From contig NZ_JAHZAA010000010.1 in the NCBI RefSeq assembly GCF_019424165.1, positions 64,994-77,889 on the forward strand: a stretch of DNA of 12,896 nt. The letters are read 5' to 3'. Source of the stretch: Desulfovibrio sp. GTDB lineage: Bacteria; Desulfobacterota; Desulfovibrionia; Desulfovibrionales; Desulfovibrionaceae. The notes under the pieces were generated by a model. That model did not search any database. It worked only from the letters and a program-made list of their open reading frames with translations, and was not told the DNA's origin. The position numbers and the translations under genes are program-made. This document shows positions 5,773 to 12,896 of the stretch, one piece after another. Every line of letters starts with the position of its first letter. Within the stretch, counting starts at the first letter, position 1.

Positions 5773-7097
5773 GCCTCTGCCCCGTTCCCGGAATCATGCC
5801 CCGCTGCGTATCTGGCCCCCGGCAAACGGCACACCTGCCCGAGCATTTCAAGCCCTACAAGCATGGCGTTGAGCTCGGCCACGCTGATGTCCAGCACACA
5901 GGCGAGGTCATCCGCCTGCATGGGACCGCGTTGGCGCAAACACTCCATCAAGACCGCCCTGCGACCGGCAGGAGCGAGGTTTTCAGCAGCGCCCAATGGC
6001 TGTTGCTCACGGACCGTGACCGGAGACTCAGTTTTTTTCTCTTGCTGTTTGCCCGTCTGCGATGGAGCCGCTCGTCCGGCAGAGCCGCTTCCGGCCGGTT
6101 CTTTTTTTACAGCTTCCGGTACGAGTGCCATTTCCGGGCCAATTTTTTCTTCGTCGCCAAGACTGTCACGGCTGATGTCGTAGGGGCGCAACTGCTCCGC
6201 CAGGTCGCGCAACACGTCCTCGGCGCTGAAAACAGGCCGCGCGCCCTGCCGCACAAGTTCCTGGCAGCCAAGGCAGCTTGCATCAAGGGCCGGGCCGGGA
6301 ACCGCATATACCTCGCGGTTTTGTTCCAGGGCCAGACGCGCGGTAATCAGGCTGCCGGAACGGCTTGCGGCCTCGACCACCAGCACCCCCAGAGCAAAGC
6401 CGCTGATAATGCGGTTGCGAATGGGAAAATGCTCGGGCAAGGGGCGCGCTCCCGGCATGAATTCTGAAACCAGCAAACCCTGCTGCGCCATCATGCCAAA
6501 AATTTTTCTGTTCACCGATGGATAAACAACATCAATCCCCGTACCCAAAACCCCGATGCTGCGGCCGACACGGCTGAGGGCCGCCTCGTGCGCTACCCGG
6601 TCAATACCCAGAGCCATGCCGGAAACAATGGTTATGCCGCAGGCCGACAAACAGCGTGACATGTGCGCGGCCACCGCCCTGCCGTGCTCCGTGGCCCGCC
6701 GCGACCCCACCACCGCAAACGCGGGGGCCTGAAGCAGCGACAGGTCCCCCCGGCAGTACAAAAGCGCGGGGGCATCGGGCAACTGACGCAGCAAAGGCGG
6801 ATATGCGGGATCGGTCCACAACACTATGGCCGCGTCAAGATCACGGGCGCGGTCCCACTCATTACGGGCCGTCACGCGCCACGAGCCGGTAGCCAGTTCT
6901 GCCGCCTGTTTTCGGTTAAGTCCGGCCTCGCGCCAGCGCTCACGCGCCTGTACGGCGGCATAGGCCGAGCCGAAGGCATGCAGAAGCCGGGCGCACGATC
7001 TGGCGCCAAGCCCCGCACAGTGGCGCAGGGCCAGAGTGGCCCAGTACTCCGTGCGGGCTTCATCGTTCAATTCCGACCAGACAGTGCCACGATTCAT
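5769..7097 (-). CDS. dprA: DNA-processing protein DprA (ssDNA-binding RecA loader)
   Basis: DprA/Smf binds incoming single-stranded DNA and loads RecA, supporting natural transformation and other recombination. With start ATG 7097 it has 442 residues: a SAM-like N-terminal domain (about 10-75), then the Rossmann-like domain. That domain shows VVGSRRAT at 129-136, SGMALGIDRVAH at 159-170, GVLGTGIDVVYP at 182-193, FPIRNRIISG at 224-233 and SRSGSLITARLALEQNR at 245-261. A charged low-complexity linker (about 310-370) leads to the C-terminal winged helix (about 374-431). The frame extends upstream to an ATG at 7202, but those 35 residues lie inside cpoB and look unlike DprA. ATG 7097 is 1 nt after the cpoB stop, so translation is probably coupled. 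The 3' end overlaps xerC by ATGA. The loop before LVRQGA has two Cys (SCLGCQ), slightly unusual. Confidence 0.94.
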   Translation of the reverse strand: MNRGTVWSELNDEARTEYWATLALRHCAGLGARSCARLLHAFGSAYAAVQARERWREAGLNRKQAAELATGSWRVTARNEWDRARDLDAAIVLWTDPAYPPLLRQLPDAPALLYCRGDLSLLQAPAFAVVGSRRATEHGRAVAAHMSRCLSACGITIVSGMALGIDRVAHEAALSRVGRSIGVLGTGIDVVYPSVNRKIFGMMAQQGLLVSEFMPGARPLPEHFPIRNRIISGFALGVLVVEAASRSGSLITARLALEQNREVYAVPGPALDASCLGCQELVRQGARPVFSAEDVLRDLAEQLRPYDISRDSLGDEEKIGPEMALVPEAVKKEPAGSGSAGRAAPSQTGKQQEKKTESPVTVREQQPLGAAENLAPAGRRAVLMECLRQRGPMQADDLACVLDISVAELNAMLVGLEMLGQVCRLPGARYAAGHDSGNGAEA

Positions 7098-7098
7098 G

Positions 7099-8541
7099 CT
7101 AGCGGGCCAGACCGCGCGCACGCGCCAGACGGGCGGCCTCGGACTTGGGAAAACGCGACAGCAACTGGCCATAGGCCTGGCCGGCAGCTTCTTTGTCGCC
7201 AAGGCGGCTCAGGCACATGCCGGTCTTGAGCAGCGCATCGGCATTTTTATGATGCTGCGGATATGAGGCGTCCACCTTGCGGAACTGCGCCAGCGCTTCG
7301 CGGTACTTGCCCTGGGCGTACAGGCCCTCGCCAATCCAGTATTCCGCGTTGGGCGCGTAAGTGCCTTGCGGATACTCCTGCAAAAACGTCTCAAACCGGG
7401 ATATGCCTTCAGCGGAGCGCCCGGCCATGACCACCTTGAGCGCCGCTTCGTAGGCGGCCTTTTCCCCTTTGCCGGGGCGCACGGGCTTTTGTGCCGCGCC
7501 CGCTATGGAGGCTGCCGCGGGGACAACCGGAGTTCCGGCTGGAGTTCCGGGCGCAGTGCCTGCCGGAGCGGCAGGCGAAGCCGTGGCATTCATGCTTGCA
7601 GCAGGAGCTTCCACGGGGGGCAGGCCGGGATGTTCCGGCGGCAGGGCCAGTGTTGAAGGCGGCAACTGGGGTACGGGTACGGCAGCATTCCCCCCGGCAG
7701 GATCCCCCTTGCCCCCACCTGTGGGAACAGCAGGCTGCCCGGCATTGGGCGCGGCAAAATTAACGGGATCAACAGCAGGCGGCGTTGACGGTTCCGGCGC
7801 AGCCACCGGAGGCAGGCCCAGGGGCGATGCTTCTTCGTTGCCCGGCGATACCTGCGTTTTCGTGGTTTTTCCCACCGTGCCGCTGGGTCCGGCCTTGGCG
7901 CTCTGGCCGGACGCATGCGCCGCTTCCGGCGCACGGGGGATCGGGCCAGCGGATCCCGCGGCTACAGCAGCCGACGGAAATGGCCGCACAGGGGCGGCGG
8001 GGTCAATAACCCTGCCCTTGGGCGCTTCGGACGCAGCAGAAGAGGCAGCAGGCGGCGAAGCCGGAATCTTCGAAGTGTTCGCGCCTGCGCCGGACGACGC
8101 GGTGAGAGGCGCGGCGGCAACTGGGGCAGCAACGGCAGCATGCACGACAGGCGCGGCAGTCACCTCAGGGCCATGCTTGCCCAGTGCGGCATCCTGTGCC
8201 ACGGGCGGAACTGCCTGGCCCGGCGTGGCGGACACGGCGGCAGCGGTTGCCGAGCCTGGGACAGAAACAGCCGGAGCCGCCGGAGGCAGTATGGGAACCA
8301 CTGTCATACCGGTTTTTTTGCCGCCCCGGGTGCGCACTTCAAAGCTGCGGTTTCTGATCTGGGCCATCTGACTGTCCAGAGTAGCCACACTCTGCTCCAG
8401 CGTGTGCAGGCGCCGGTCAGTTTCACGCAGAGCCTGCTGGTTGGCAGAGCTTTTTTCTTCCACATGCCGCATCTGGGCGGAAGAAGCGCAACCGGCAGCC
8501 AGTGCCGCGCAAACCAAGGGTACTGCAAAAATTTTTTTCAT
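7099..8541 (-). CDS. cpoB: CpoB/YbgF-like outer-membrane lipoprotein with TPR domain and long Pro/Ala linker
   Basis: Tol-Pal-associated YbgF/CpoB family, which in E. coli coordinates outer-membrane constriction with septal peptidoglycan synthesis. The 480-residue protein starts with a lipoprotein signal, MKKIFAVPLVCAALAAGC (lipid-bearing Cys18, not followed by Asp, so outer-membrane sorting is expected). Residues 22-65 are a predicted coiled coil (heptad-like ETDRRLHTLEQSVATLDSQM). About 80-360 is a low-complexity Ala/Pro/Gly/Val linker. Residues 361-480 form the YbgF C-terminal TPR domain (YAPNAEYWIGEGLYAQGKYREAL, LLKTGMCLSRLGDKEAA). E. coli CpoB is about 263 residues, so the linker accounts for the extra length. 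ATG 8541 has GGGGAGG (complement of 8549-8555); an ATG 13 codons upstream would bury the signal peptide. It heads the operon with dprA and xerC; no tolQRAB-pal genes are in view. Confidence 0.88.
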   Translation of the reverse strand: MKKIFAVPLVCAALAAGCASSAQMRHVEEKSSANQQALRETDRRLHTLEQSVATLDSQMAQIRNRSFEVRTRGGKKTGMTVVPILPPAAPAVSVPGSATAAAVSATPGQAVPPVAQDAALGKHGPEVTAAPVVHAAVAAPVAAAPLTASSGAGANTSKIPASPPAASSAASEAPKGRVIDPAAPVRPFPSAAVAAGSAGPIPRAPEAAHASGQSAKAGPSGTVGKTTKTQVSPGNEEASPLGLPPVAAPEPSTPPAVDPVNFAAPNAGQPAVPTGGGKGDPAGGNAAVPVPQLPPSTLALPPEHPGLPPVEAPAASMNATASPAAPAGTAPGTPAGTPVVPAAASIAGAAQKPVRPGKGEKAAYEAALKVVMAGRSAEGISRFETFLQEYPQGTYAPNAEYWIGEGLYAQGKYREALAQFRKVDASYPQHHKNADALLKTGMCLSRLGDKEAAGQAYGQLLSRFPKSEAARLARARGLAR

Positions 8542-8644
8542 AACCAGCCTCCCCTGTAGTTCTGCCCCAAGCCCGGCCATATTTCAAGAACCCTTGCGGC
8601 CCCGGCCTTTTTAAGGCAAATACAGGTCTGCACACATTTTTTTG

Positions 8645-8674
8645 ACTATAGCGTATTTTCCCAAGCCAGCGCAA
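8645..8674 (-). promoter_or_regulatory. Probable sigma-70 promoter of the cpoB-dprA-xerC operon
   Basis: On the minus strand TTGCGC (complement of 8669-8674) and TATAGT (complement of 8645-8650) are separated by 18 nt. The -10 box matches the consensus well, the -35 box moderately. Transcription would begin near 8638, leaving a leader of about 95 nt before cpoB. It overlaps the divergent leader of the plus-strand membrane-protein gene, so the two units share regulatory DNA. Confidence 0.4.
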
Positions 8675-8691
8675 GATTGCAAGGAGCGACC

Positions 8692-8742
8692 ATGAGTGTT
8701 TCTGTTCTGAAGCCACGCCAGACCGGGGGCGGCGCCCGATGA
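8692..8742 (+). CDS. 16-codon mini-ORF upstream of the membrane-protein gene (possible leader peptide)
   Basis: ATG 8692 has a strong Shine-Dalgarno (AAGGAG 8681-8686, 5 nt away) and encodes MSVSVLKPRQTGGGAR before TGA 8740-8742. Its stop overlaps the ATG of the following gene (ATGA at 8739-8742), the usual geometry of coupled translation. The downstream ATG itself lacks a good Shine-Dalgarno, having only GGGGGCGGCGCCCG ahead of it, so ribosomes may be delivered by this mini-ORF. The peptide has no recognisable domain and no run of one regulatory amino acid, which argues against classical attenuation. Whether the peptide has a function of its own cannot be told. Confidence 0.5.
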   Translation: MSVSVLKPRQTGGGAR

Positions 8743-9920
8743 ATTTTTTTCAGGATGTGTTGGCGCAGCTGACCATATGGGCCGCGTTGCCCAAACAGTG
8801 GCTACAGGCCTATCCCTTTTTACAGACCGGCATAGACACCCTGTGCGTGACCCTGCCCCTGGCGGCGCTGCTGGCCTTTGCGGGCCTTGGTTTTGTGTCT
8901 GCCACGGCGCGCATTCTTTCCATCACCCGCAAGCGCTCTTCCTACGACAAATGCGCGCGCCAGTTGGCCATGCTGGCCATGATTCTGGGCTGGTCCCTGC
9001 TGATCGCAGGGCGCGTGTGGCTGTTTTTTGCTCAGGACGCCTATACGCCGGACTCTCTGCCCGACTTTATGGTGGAGCTGAGCTGGATATTGCTGGGCCT
9101 GGCCGTGCTGATCAGCAGCCTGTATTTCGCCTTGTGGAAATTTCTGGTCAAGGTGCCAATCCTGCACATCTTTATGGGCATTGTAAGCAGCATTCAGGCC
9201 TGCATCGCCGTGGCGGTCACCCTTGGATCCGCCCGCATGCTGAGCGCCTACATGCGTCCCGACGCCAGCAGCATCACCCTTGGGGATATCTTTTTTCCCG
9301 GCTGGCTGTCGCCTTTCTGGTGCGCCCTGTACTGGACATTGCCCCTGGCGCTGGCCATGGCAGGAGCCGGCGGCGCCATGTGGCTTGCCATACGCCGCAA
9401 ACGTGAAGACTTCGGCCGCGACCATTACAACACTATGATTCCCTGGTGCGCCGTGTGGGCGCGCAATGCCTGGACCATCTTCTGGCTGATTTTTCTCGGC
9501 GCAACCGTGGCGGAAATACAGCAGGGCTGGCAGGGCGATGCCTTTACCGGGCGCAATGTAGCGCTTGAAAGCATCAAGGTGCTCATCTGGCTTGCGCCGT
9601 TGGCCCTGTGGACCATTGTCGCTCGCAGCGCAGCCCCCATGCGCCATAAGCTCAGCCTGCTGCTGGCGTTGTTGATAGCCGTGGCCTTTATGCTGCCCTA
9701 TTATTCGCAGGTGACCGACCTTTCAACCCTGAAAGCGGATGCCGCACAAGAAACGCTTGTAGAGCCGCTGAACAGCGGTACGCCGGAAACAGCACCGCAG
9801 GAGAGCGGCTCCGCCGCACCGGAGGCGGCTTCGCAAGGTGACGAGCAGGCAACCGGCCAGCCCGCAACGCCTGACGTCAGCAAGGATACGCAAAGCGAAG
9901 CGGCAACACCACGCCCCTGA
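8739..9920 (+). CDS. Unrecognised polytopic membrane protein with acidic C-terminal tail
   Basis: I do not recognise this family. The 393-residue protein has about eight hydrophobic segments (roughly 34-56, 74-97, 112-136, 141-165, 194-217, 244-262, 279-296 and 304-322). Basic loops (ITRKRSSYDKCAR at 62-74, IRRKREDFGRDHY at 218-230, MRHK at 301-304) suggest which loops are cytoplasmic. Several segments contain Trp/Tyr at their ends. No His pairs typical of b-type haem and no transporter signature were evident. Residues from about 325 form a Glu/Ala/Pro/Thr-rich, mostly acidic tail with no fold apparent. It has no signal peptide. Its start is tied to a 16-codon mini-ORF by ATGA overlap. It is a single gene diverging from cpoB and followed about 190 nt later by a terminator. 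It is a real gene by composition and length, of unknown function, possibly specific to Desulfovibrio-like bacteria. Confidence 0.8.
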   Translation: MNFFQDVLAQLTIWAALPKQWLQAYPFLQTGIDTLCVTLPLAALLAFAGLGFVSATARILSITRKRSSYDKCARQLAMLAMILGWSLLIAGRVWLFFAQDAYTPDSLPDFMVELSWILLGLAVLISSLYFALWKFLVKVPILHIFMGIVSSIQACIAVAVTLGSARMLSAYMRPDASSITLGDIFFPGWLSPFWCALYWTLPLALAMAGAGGAMWLAIRRKREDFGRDHYNTMIPWCAVWARNAWTIFWLIFLGATVAEIQQGWQGDAFTGRNVALESIKVLIWLAPLALWTIVARSAAPMRHKLSLLLALLIAVAFMLPYYSQVTDLSTLKADAAQETLVEPLNSGTPETAPQESGSAAPEAASQGDEQATGQPATPDVSKDTQSEAATPRP

Positions 9921-10113
9921 CAGGCCGGGCAAAACGGCATGCTGCCAAAAAAGCAGTTGACCATTTAGGGCATTCGCCTTTGTGTACACGGGTCTCAAAG
10001 ACTACGAAGCATTCCCCCGCCGATGGCGTGCAGGCAAACTGTGTGCGTGCCGTCCGGGGCGGATACTTGCTCCTGCAAGCGCAGAGCAATACAAAATAAA
10101 GCATTACCTTCTG
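9921..10113 (+). other. 193-nt 3' untranslated stretch before the terminator
   Basis: No coding sequence is supported here. The stretch runs from the stop of the membrane-protein gene to the hairpin at 10114, an unusually long 3' UTR for this compact region. It includes a short palindrome GTGTACAC near 9982-9989. A small RNA sharing the terminator is possible, but I see no convincing promoter. Confidence 0.3.
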
Positions 10114-10145
10114 ATATGCCCCTGTCCATTTTGGCAGGGGCATAT
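10114..10145 (+). terminator. Intrinsic terminator between convergent genes
   Basis: ATATGCCCCTG (10114-10124) pairs perfectly with CAGGGGCATAT (10135-10145). Inner CC/GG pairing closes a short ATTTT loop, and TGTTTTA follows on the plus strand. It lies between the converging membrane-protein gene and the CgeB-like gene, whose stop is at 10170. The U-rich tail is only on the plus-strand transcript, so it mainly ends the unit starting near 8692. Confidence 0.85.
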
Positions 10146-10169
10146 TGTTTTACACAGGAACAGAGGAGG

Positions 10170-11516
10170 CTACTTTGTATACTGCTTACGCCATTCATCC
10201 AGAAAAAGCAGGCAAGCTTCGGTTTCATCAAGAGCTCCGGTTCTGGACCTGAGCGCCGCCACCACATGATCAAAATCCGCATGTGGCCCAAGCCCCAGTT
10301 TTTCCACTGTGCGGCTTATGGCGGCGGCCAGATCTGCGCCGGAGGCATCCGCCTGCTCCGGCGGCGTGGCGCTGCCCGAAGGGCATGGCGCATCAACCAC
10401 ATGACCCGCGCCCTGCCCTGCCGGTATTTCCGGCGAATCCGGCCTTGCCTCCTGCGGCCAGGGGCCAAGGCGTTCGCCCACAAAGTCCAGCAGGGCCTGC
10501 ATGCGGTGACTGTAGGTATGGTCGCGCAATACCCGCGCGCGTGCGCGGGCGGTGTAAGCGGCCCGCGCATCAGGATGCGCAAGAAAATAATCTATTTTTG
10601 CGTAAAATTCTTCAATGGAGGCAAAGGTAGCCAGTTCATCCGGAGCAAAAAGTTCCGGCAGCAGGCTGCGCTCGTCCAGCAACTGAAAGGCACTCATGGC
10701 GGCCAGTTCAAAGGTGCGCGGATTGACAAAATCGCCGTGGCTCACCAGCTCGGCCGTTTGCAGGCTGGAATGCAGGTTGAGATTGATCCTGGTGGCGTTG
10801 TATATCTTGACGCTCTCCTCTTCTCCTATACGTGCGCCGCCGCGCTGTACATGGGCCGCCAGCAGCCCCTCTCCGTCCCAGTCCGATCCCCATATCTTCA
10901 GGTCGCGGCCCGCAAGAGGGCGAAAGGCCAGCCTGCGATTAGGATAGCCTGCCCCCAGAAAACCCAGATCCGCGCCGTATTCGCGACGTTCCTCCGGCGT
11001 CAGGTCTGTGGGAACGTGAAAATCCGGCTGCGCGGCAAGGGGCAGGTATAAAAAGTTCTTTTGTCCGGCTGCGGCAAGCATATCCGTGAAGGGCTGCCTT
11101 TGTATGACGGCAAACACGTCATACAGCGGCGCGTAGGCCCGCCAGTACTGAAACACGTTGTGATCTTCCACAAACCACATGGCCGTGCGCACTCCGGCGC
11201 GACGCAAACGCTGCAAAAGCCCGCGCCCCATGGGGGCCTGTGCCATGGCCAGCACCAGATGCGGCTCCTGAGCCTGCACCTGCGCCCATATGGCCTGCCC
11301 CACCACCTGAAGAAAGGCGTTTTCCAGTTGCGCGGTCTGTGTCGGGGGCAGACCAAGAGCCTGTAGTCCCGTAAAGGCAGAAAACATGAGCGGGGCCTCA
11401 AAAGCACGCACACTATGCCCCATTTGCTCAAGAGCACGCACGCAATACCTGCCCACGGGCAGCGAACCGCCATACATGGGCAAAACAACCAGTATTCTTA
11501 AAGGAGTCATGGGCAT
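10170..11516 (-). CDS. CgeB-type glycosyltransferase (GT-B fold, COG4641-like)
   Basis: Probable cytoplasmic glycosyltransferase of the CgeB/DUF3880 type, the kind found in surface-glycan and protein-glycosylation clusters. The 448-residue protein starts MPMTPLRILVVLPMYGG with a Rossmann-like first strand. The N-terminal half contains TAMWFVEDHNVFQYW at 111-125, and the C-terminal domain has LGFLGAGYPNRRLAF at 184-198, LKIWGSDWDG at 206-215, YNATRINLNLHSS at 239-251 and VNPRTFELAAMSAFQLLDER at 264-283. That last stretch is the nucleotide-sugar binding region. A tail from about 350 is Pro/Ala-rich, then a short helical end. ATG 11516 has GGAG 9 nt upstream; the ATG two codons later is possible, and the ATG at 11744 would lie inside the GT9 gene. 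It follows the GT9 gene by 16 nt, so they are co-transcribed. Donor and acceptor are unknown. Confidence 0.85.
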   Translation of the reverse strand: MPMTPLRILVVLPMYGGSLPVGRYCVRALEQMGHSVRAFEAPLMFSAFTGLQALGLPPTQTAQLENAFLQVVGQAIWAQVQAQEPHLVLAMAQAPMGRGLLQRLRRAGVRTAMWFVEDHNVFQYWRAYAPLYDVFAVIQRQPFTDMLAAAGQKNFLYLPLAAQPDFHVPTDLTPEERREYGADLGFLGAGYPNRRLAFRPLAGRDLKIWGSDWDGEGLLAAHVQRGGARIGEEESVKIYNATRINLNLHSSLQTAELVSHGDFVNPRTFELAAMSAFQLLDERSLLPELFAPDELATFASIEEFYAKIDYFLAHPDARAAYTARARARVLRDHTYSHRMQALLDFVGERLGPWPQEARPDSPEIPAGQGAGHVVDAPCPSGSATPPEQADASGADLAAAISRTVEKLGLGPHADFDHVVAALRSRTGALDETEACLLFLDEWRKQYTK

Positions 11517-11532
11517 CAGCGTGTTCTCCACA

Positions 11533-12822
11533 TCAGCGATATCGTTCCGGCGGCAGCATCCAGTCCGCATCGCCGCACAGCCATTCGTCAATCTCTCCTG
11601 CACCGGACACGCCCGGCGAACATGCCGTTTTTTTGCCCGGCATGACCGAAGGCGGCGTATCCACTGCCTCGGGCGCGGGCAGGCGTAAAACAGAGGCCAG
11701 ATATTCCCGCACCCGCTGGCGCCGCGCGGCGTGCGGATCTTCACCGGACTTCAGATGCAGCACCGTACCCAGACTGTCCACCTGGCTGCGCCATAACTGC
11801 AGCCCGTCGGGCAGTACCGCGCGCCCGGCATCACCGGCCAGGGCAAGCGTCAGTGAACGCAACAGTTCCCGGCTGCGGAAAGGCTCAAGGCAGGCCACAC
11901 CATAAGGGCATGGGGCCGTTTCAAGACAGGGGGCGCAGGCACGTGAGGCCTGCCAGACAAAATGTCCCTGCCCGTAAGGCCCGGTTTCGTGCGCCAGGGC
12001 CGAAGACAGAAAGAAAGCCAGCACAGGCACACCGAGCCGCGCAGCCAGATGCATGGTTCCTGTATCCGGCGTAATGAGGGCATCCAGCCCCTGCACGGCA
12101 TCCACAAGCCCGGGCCAGCCGGTTTTTCCGCTCAGGTCTTCCACCCTGTCCTGCATTTTTGCGGGCAGCAGACGCAGCAGCCTGCGGGCGGCGGGCTGCT
12201 CCGCCGATGTGCCGAAAAGCTGCACACGCGGTCCGCCCAGAGCCGAAAACGCAGTGCGCACTACGTCTGCCAGCAAAGGCATGGGTAGCGACCTGCGCGA
12301 TTCGCGCCCGGCAAGCACAACGCCAAGCCCCTGCCCACCGGGCATGGCCTCAGGGTTCAACAGTCGGGGCGGCAGAGGATCGGGGGCGAAAAAAGCCCAA
12401 AAATCCACAAGATTGAGAGGCGAAAGTACACGCCGCTCGCTCAGGCGAAATGCCACTCGCGCCCACGGCGAGCACCATATGCCGCCGGAAGCCGACCTGT
12501 AGCCCTGTACCTGCTCCGGTTCAAAAATCCGGCACAGGGCAGTCGTGAGGCCCGAAAAGTTGCAGTTATAGACGACGCTGAAATTTTCATGCCGCCATTG
12601 CGCCAGTACAGGCCTGTTTTTTTGTAAAATCCCGTATTCGTCGCGCCCGTGCAGGCGCAGTCCGTATATGTGTGCAAAGGGATAGAGAAGGCGCGCCAGG
12701 GCAACCAGGCTTTCATCCACCGCCAAGTGTACCTGACCGCGCGCCGCAAGGCCATGCAGTAAACGTCCCGTTTGTACCACATCGCCGAAACGCGCTGCCT
12801 GAAGCACCAAAAATGCCGCCAT
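11533..12822 (-). CDS. GT9 family glycosyltransferase (heptosyltransferase-like)
   Basis: Member of glycosyltransferase family 9, the ADP-heptose:LPS heptosyltransferase family, acting on the cytoplasmic face of the inner membrane. The 429-residue protein opens with FLVLQAARFGDVVQTGRLL, the usual GT9 first strand and helix. It has VVLAGRESRRSLP at 168-180 where the second domain begins, and the donor-binding region DALITPDTGTMHLAARLGVPV at 247-267, then HETGPYGQGH at 278-287. Four cysteines follow in a tight cluster (Cys296, 299, 305, 311), as seen in some GT9 proteins and perhaps metal-binding. Residues 315-429 form a tail beyond the usual end. ATG 12822 has AAGGAAAGG (complement of 12825-12833). 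It is first in view of a two-gene minus-strand unit with the CgeB-like enzyme 16 nt downstream. Heptose as donor is only a family-based guess; some members transfer other sugars. Confidence 0.88.
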   Translation of the reverse strand: MAAFLVLQAARFGDVVQTGRLLHGLAARGQVHLAVDESLVALARLLYPFAHIYGLRLHGRDEYGILQKNRPVLAQWRHENFSVVYNCNFSGLTTALCRIFEPEQVQGYRSASGGIWCSPWARVAFRLSERRVLSPLNLVDFWAFFAPDPLPPRLLNPEAMPGGQGLGVVLAGRESRRSLPMPLLADVVRTAFSALGGPRVQLFGTSAEQPAARRLLRLLPAKMQDRVEDLSGKTGWPGLVDAVQGLDALITPDTGTMHLAARLGVPVLAFFLSSALAHETGPYGQGHFVWQASRACAPCLETAPCPYGVACLEPFRSRELLRSLTLALAGDAGRAVLPDGLQLWRSQVDSLGTVLHLKSGEDPHAARRQRVREYLASVLRLPAPEAVDTPPSVMPGKKTACSPGVSGAGEIDEWLCGDADWMLPPERYR

Positions 12823-12896
12823 ATCCTTTCCTTGCCGGACGCCGGATACACAATCATTTCAAAAGGCCCGGTATATGGCTTGCCGGGCTCCCGCAC
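12823..12896 (-). other. Right-edge leader of the glycosyltransferase unit
   Basis: Only 74 nt are visible upstream of the GT9 start. Two of the three minus-strand frames stop here (TGA at complement 12859-12861 and 12854-12856), so an upstream gene could end just before GT9. A 6-bp inverted repeat, GCCCGG 12866-12871 with CCGGGC 12883-12888, is followed on the minus strand by CTTTTG and could be a weak terminator. The window is too short to decide between these. Confidence 0.3.

Noticed and set aside
7098..7202. Start of dprA at ATG 7202 instead of 7097
   Set aside because: The additional 35 residues lie wholly within cpoB, are Arg/Pro-rich and do not resemble DprA. ATG 7097 directly follows the cpoB stop.
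7469..8371. A 300-codon plus-strand open frame rich in Ala and Gly
   Set aside because: It is the complement of the low-complexity CpoB linker. GC-rich Ala/Pro codons leave the opposite strand open, and no Shine-Dalgarno or domain is present.
11517..11744. Start of the CgeB-like gene at ATG 11744
   Set aside because: The added 76 residues would overlap the GT9 C-terminus and read as Arg/Cys-rich noise. ATG 11516 has a Shine-Dalgarno and precedes the first Rossmann strand.
12441..12896. A 151-codon minus-strand frame at the right edge
   Set aside because: It overlaps the N-terminal third of GT9 in another frame. GT9 has a Shine-Dalgarno and the family's first strand motif; the shadow frame has no recognisable features.
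1..12896. CRISPR arrays, insertion sequences, tRNA or rRNA genes, and prophage or integron context for xerC
   Set aside because: I found no regularly spaced repeats, transposase motifs, cloverleaf sequences or cassette structure. XerC here is in a housekeeping operon.

Overview
The window is about 60% G+C and consists of tightly packed bacterial genes, in an arrangement I associate with sulfate-reducing Desulfovibrionaceae (a Desulfovibrio-like organism). That assignment is an inference from gene order and protein style, since no rRNA or other strict marker is present. The left end carries a long-form hibernation factor followed by rapZ and mannose-family PTS subunits. In Desulfovibrio this set usually lies downstream of rpoN, which would be just outside the window.

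Layout: (1) 1-3104, plus strand: hpf (5'-truncated by the window edge), a 14-bp intercistronic hairpin, rapZ, PTS EIIA, PTS EIIB and a PTS EIIC gene split between two frames at a run of nine T. (2) 3105-3500: no convincing gene, but a palindrome over a promoter-like sequence, internal RNA-pairing potential, and a 16-bp terminator at 3501-3541. (3) 3557-4474, minus: ppaC, family II inorganic pyrophosphatase. (4) 4660-8541, minus: an operon read cpoB > dprA > xerC with a 1-nt gap and then an ATGA overlap, so translation is probably coupled. (5) 8692-9920, plus: a 16-codon mini-ORF with a strong Shine-Dalgarno overlapping (ATGA) an unrecognised protein with about eight membrane segments. (6) 10114-10145: terminator between convergent units. 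(7) 10170-12822, minus: a GT9 (heptosyltransferase-like) gene and a CgeB-type glycosyltransferase gene, 16 nt apart.

How the genes may work together: the left cluster joins ribosome hibernation, the RapZ adaptor and a partial phosphotransfer chain (EIIA His17, EIIB His11). No EIID, HPr or EI is in the window, so this may be a regulatory rather than a sugar-transporting PTS. The cpoB-dprA-xerC operon joins an envelope constriction factor to a recombination mediator and the chromosome-dimer recombinase. The right-hand glycosyltransferases probably act on surface glycan.

The most interesting signal is the EIIC frameshift site. An in-phase T TTT TTT heptamer lies exactly 10 nt after an AGGGG Shine-Dalgarno-like element, a dnaX-like layout that would restore the full EIIC frame by a -1 shift. 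The alternatives are transcriptional slippage, homopolymer phase variation, or a one-base sequencing error.
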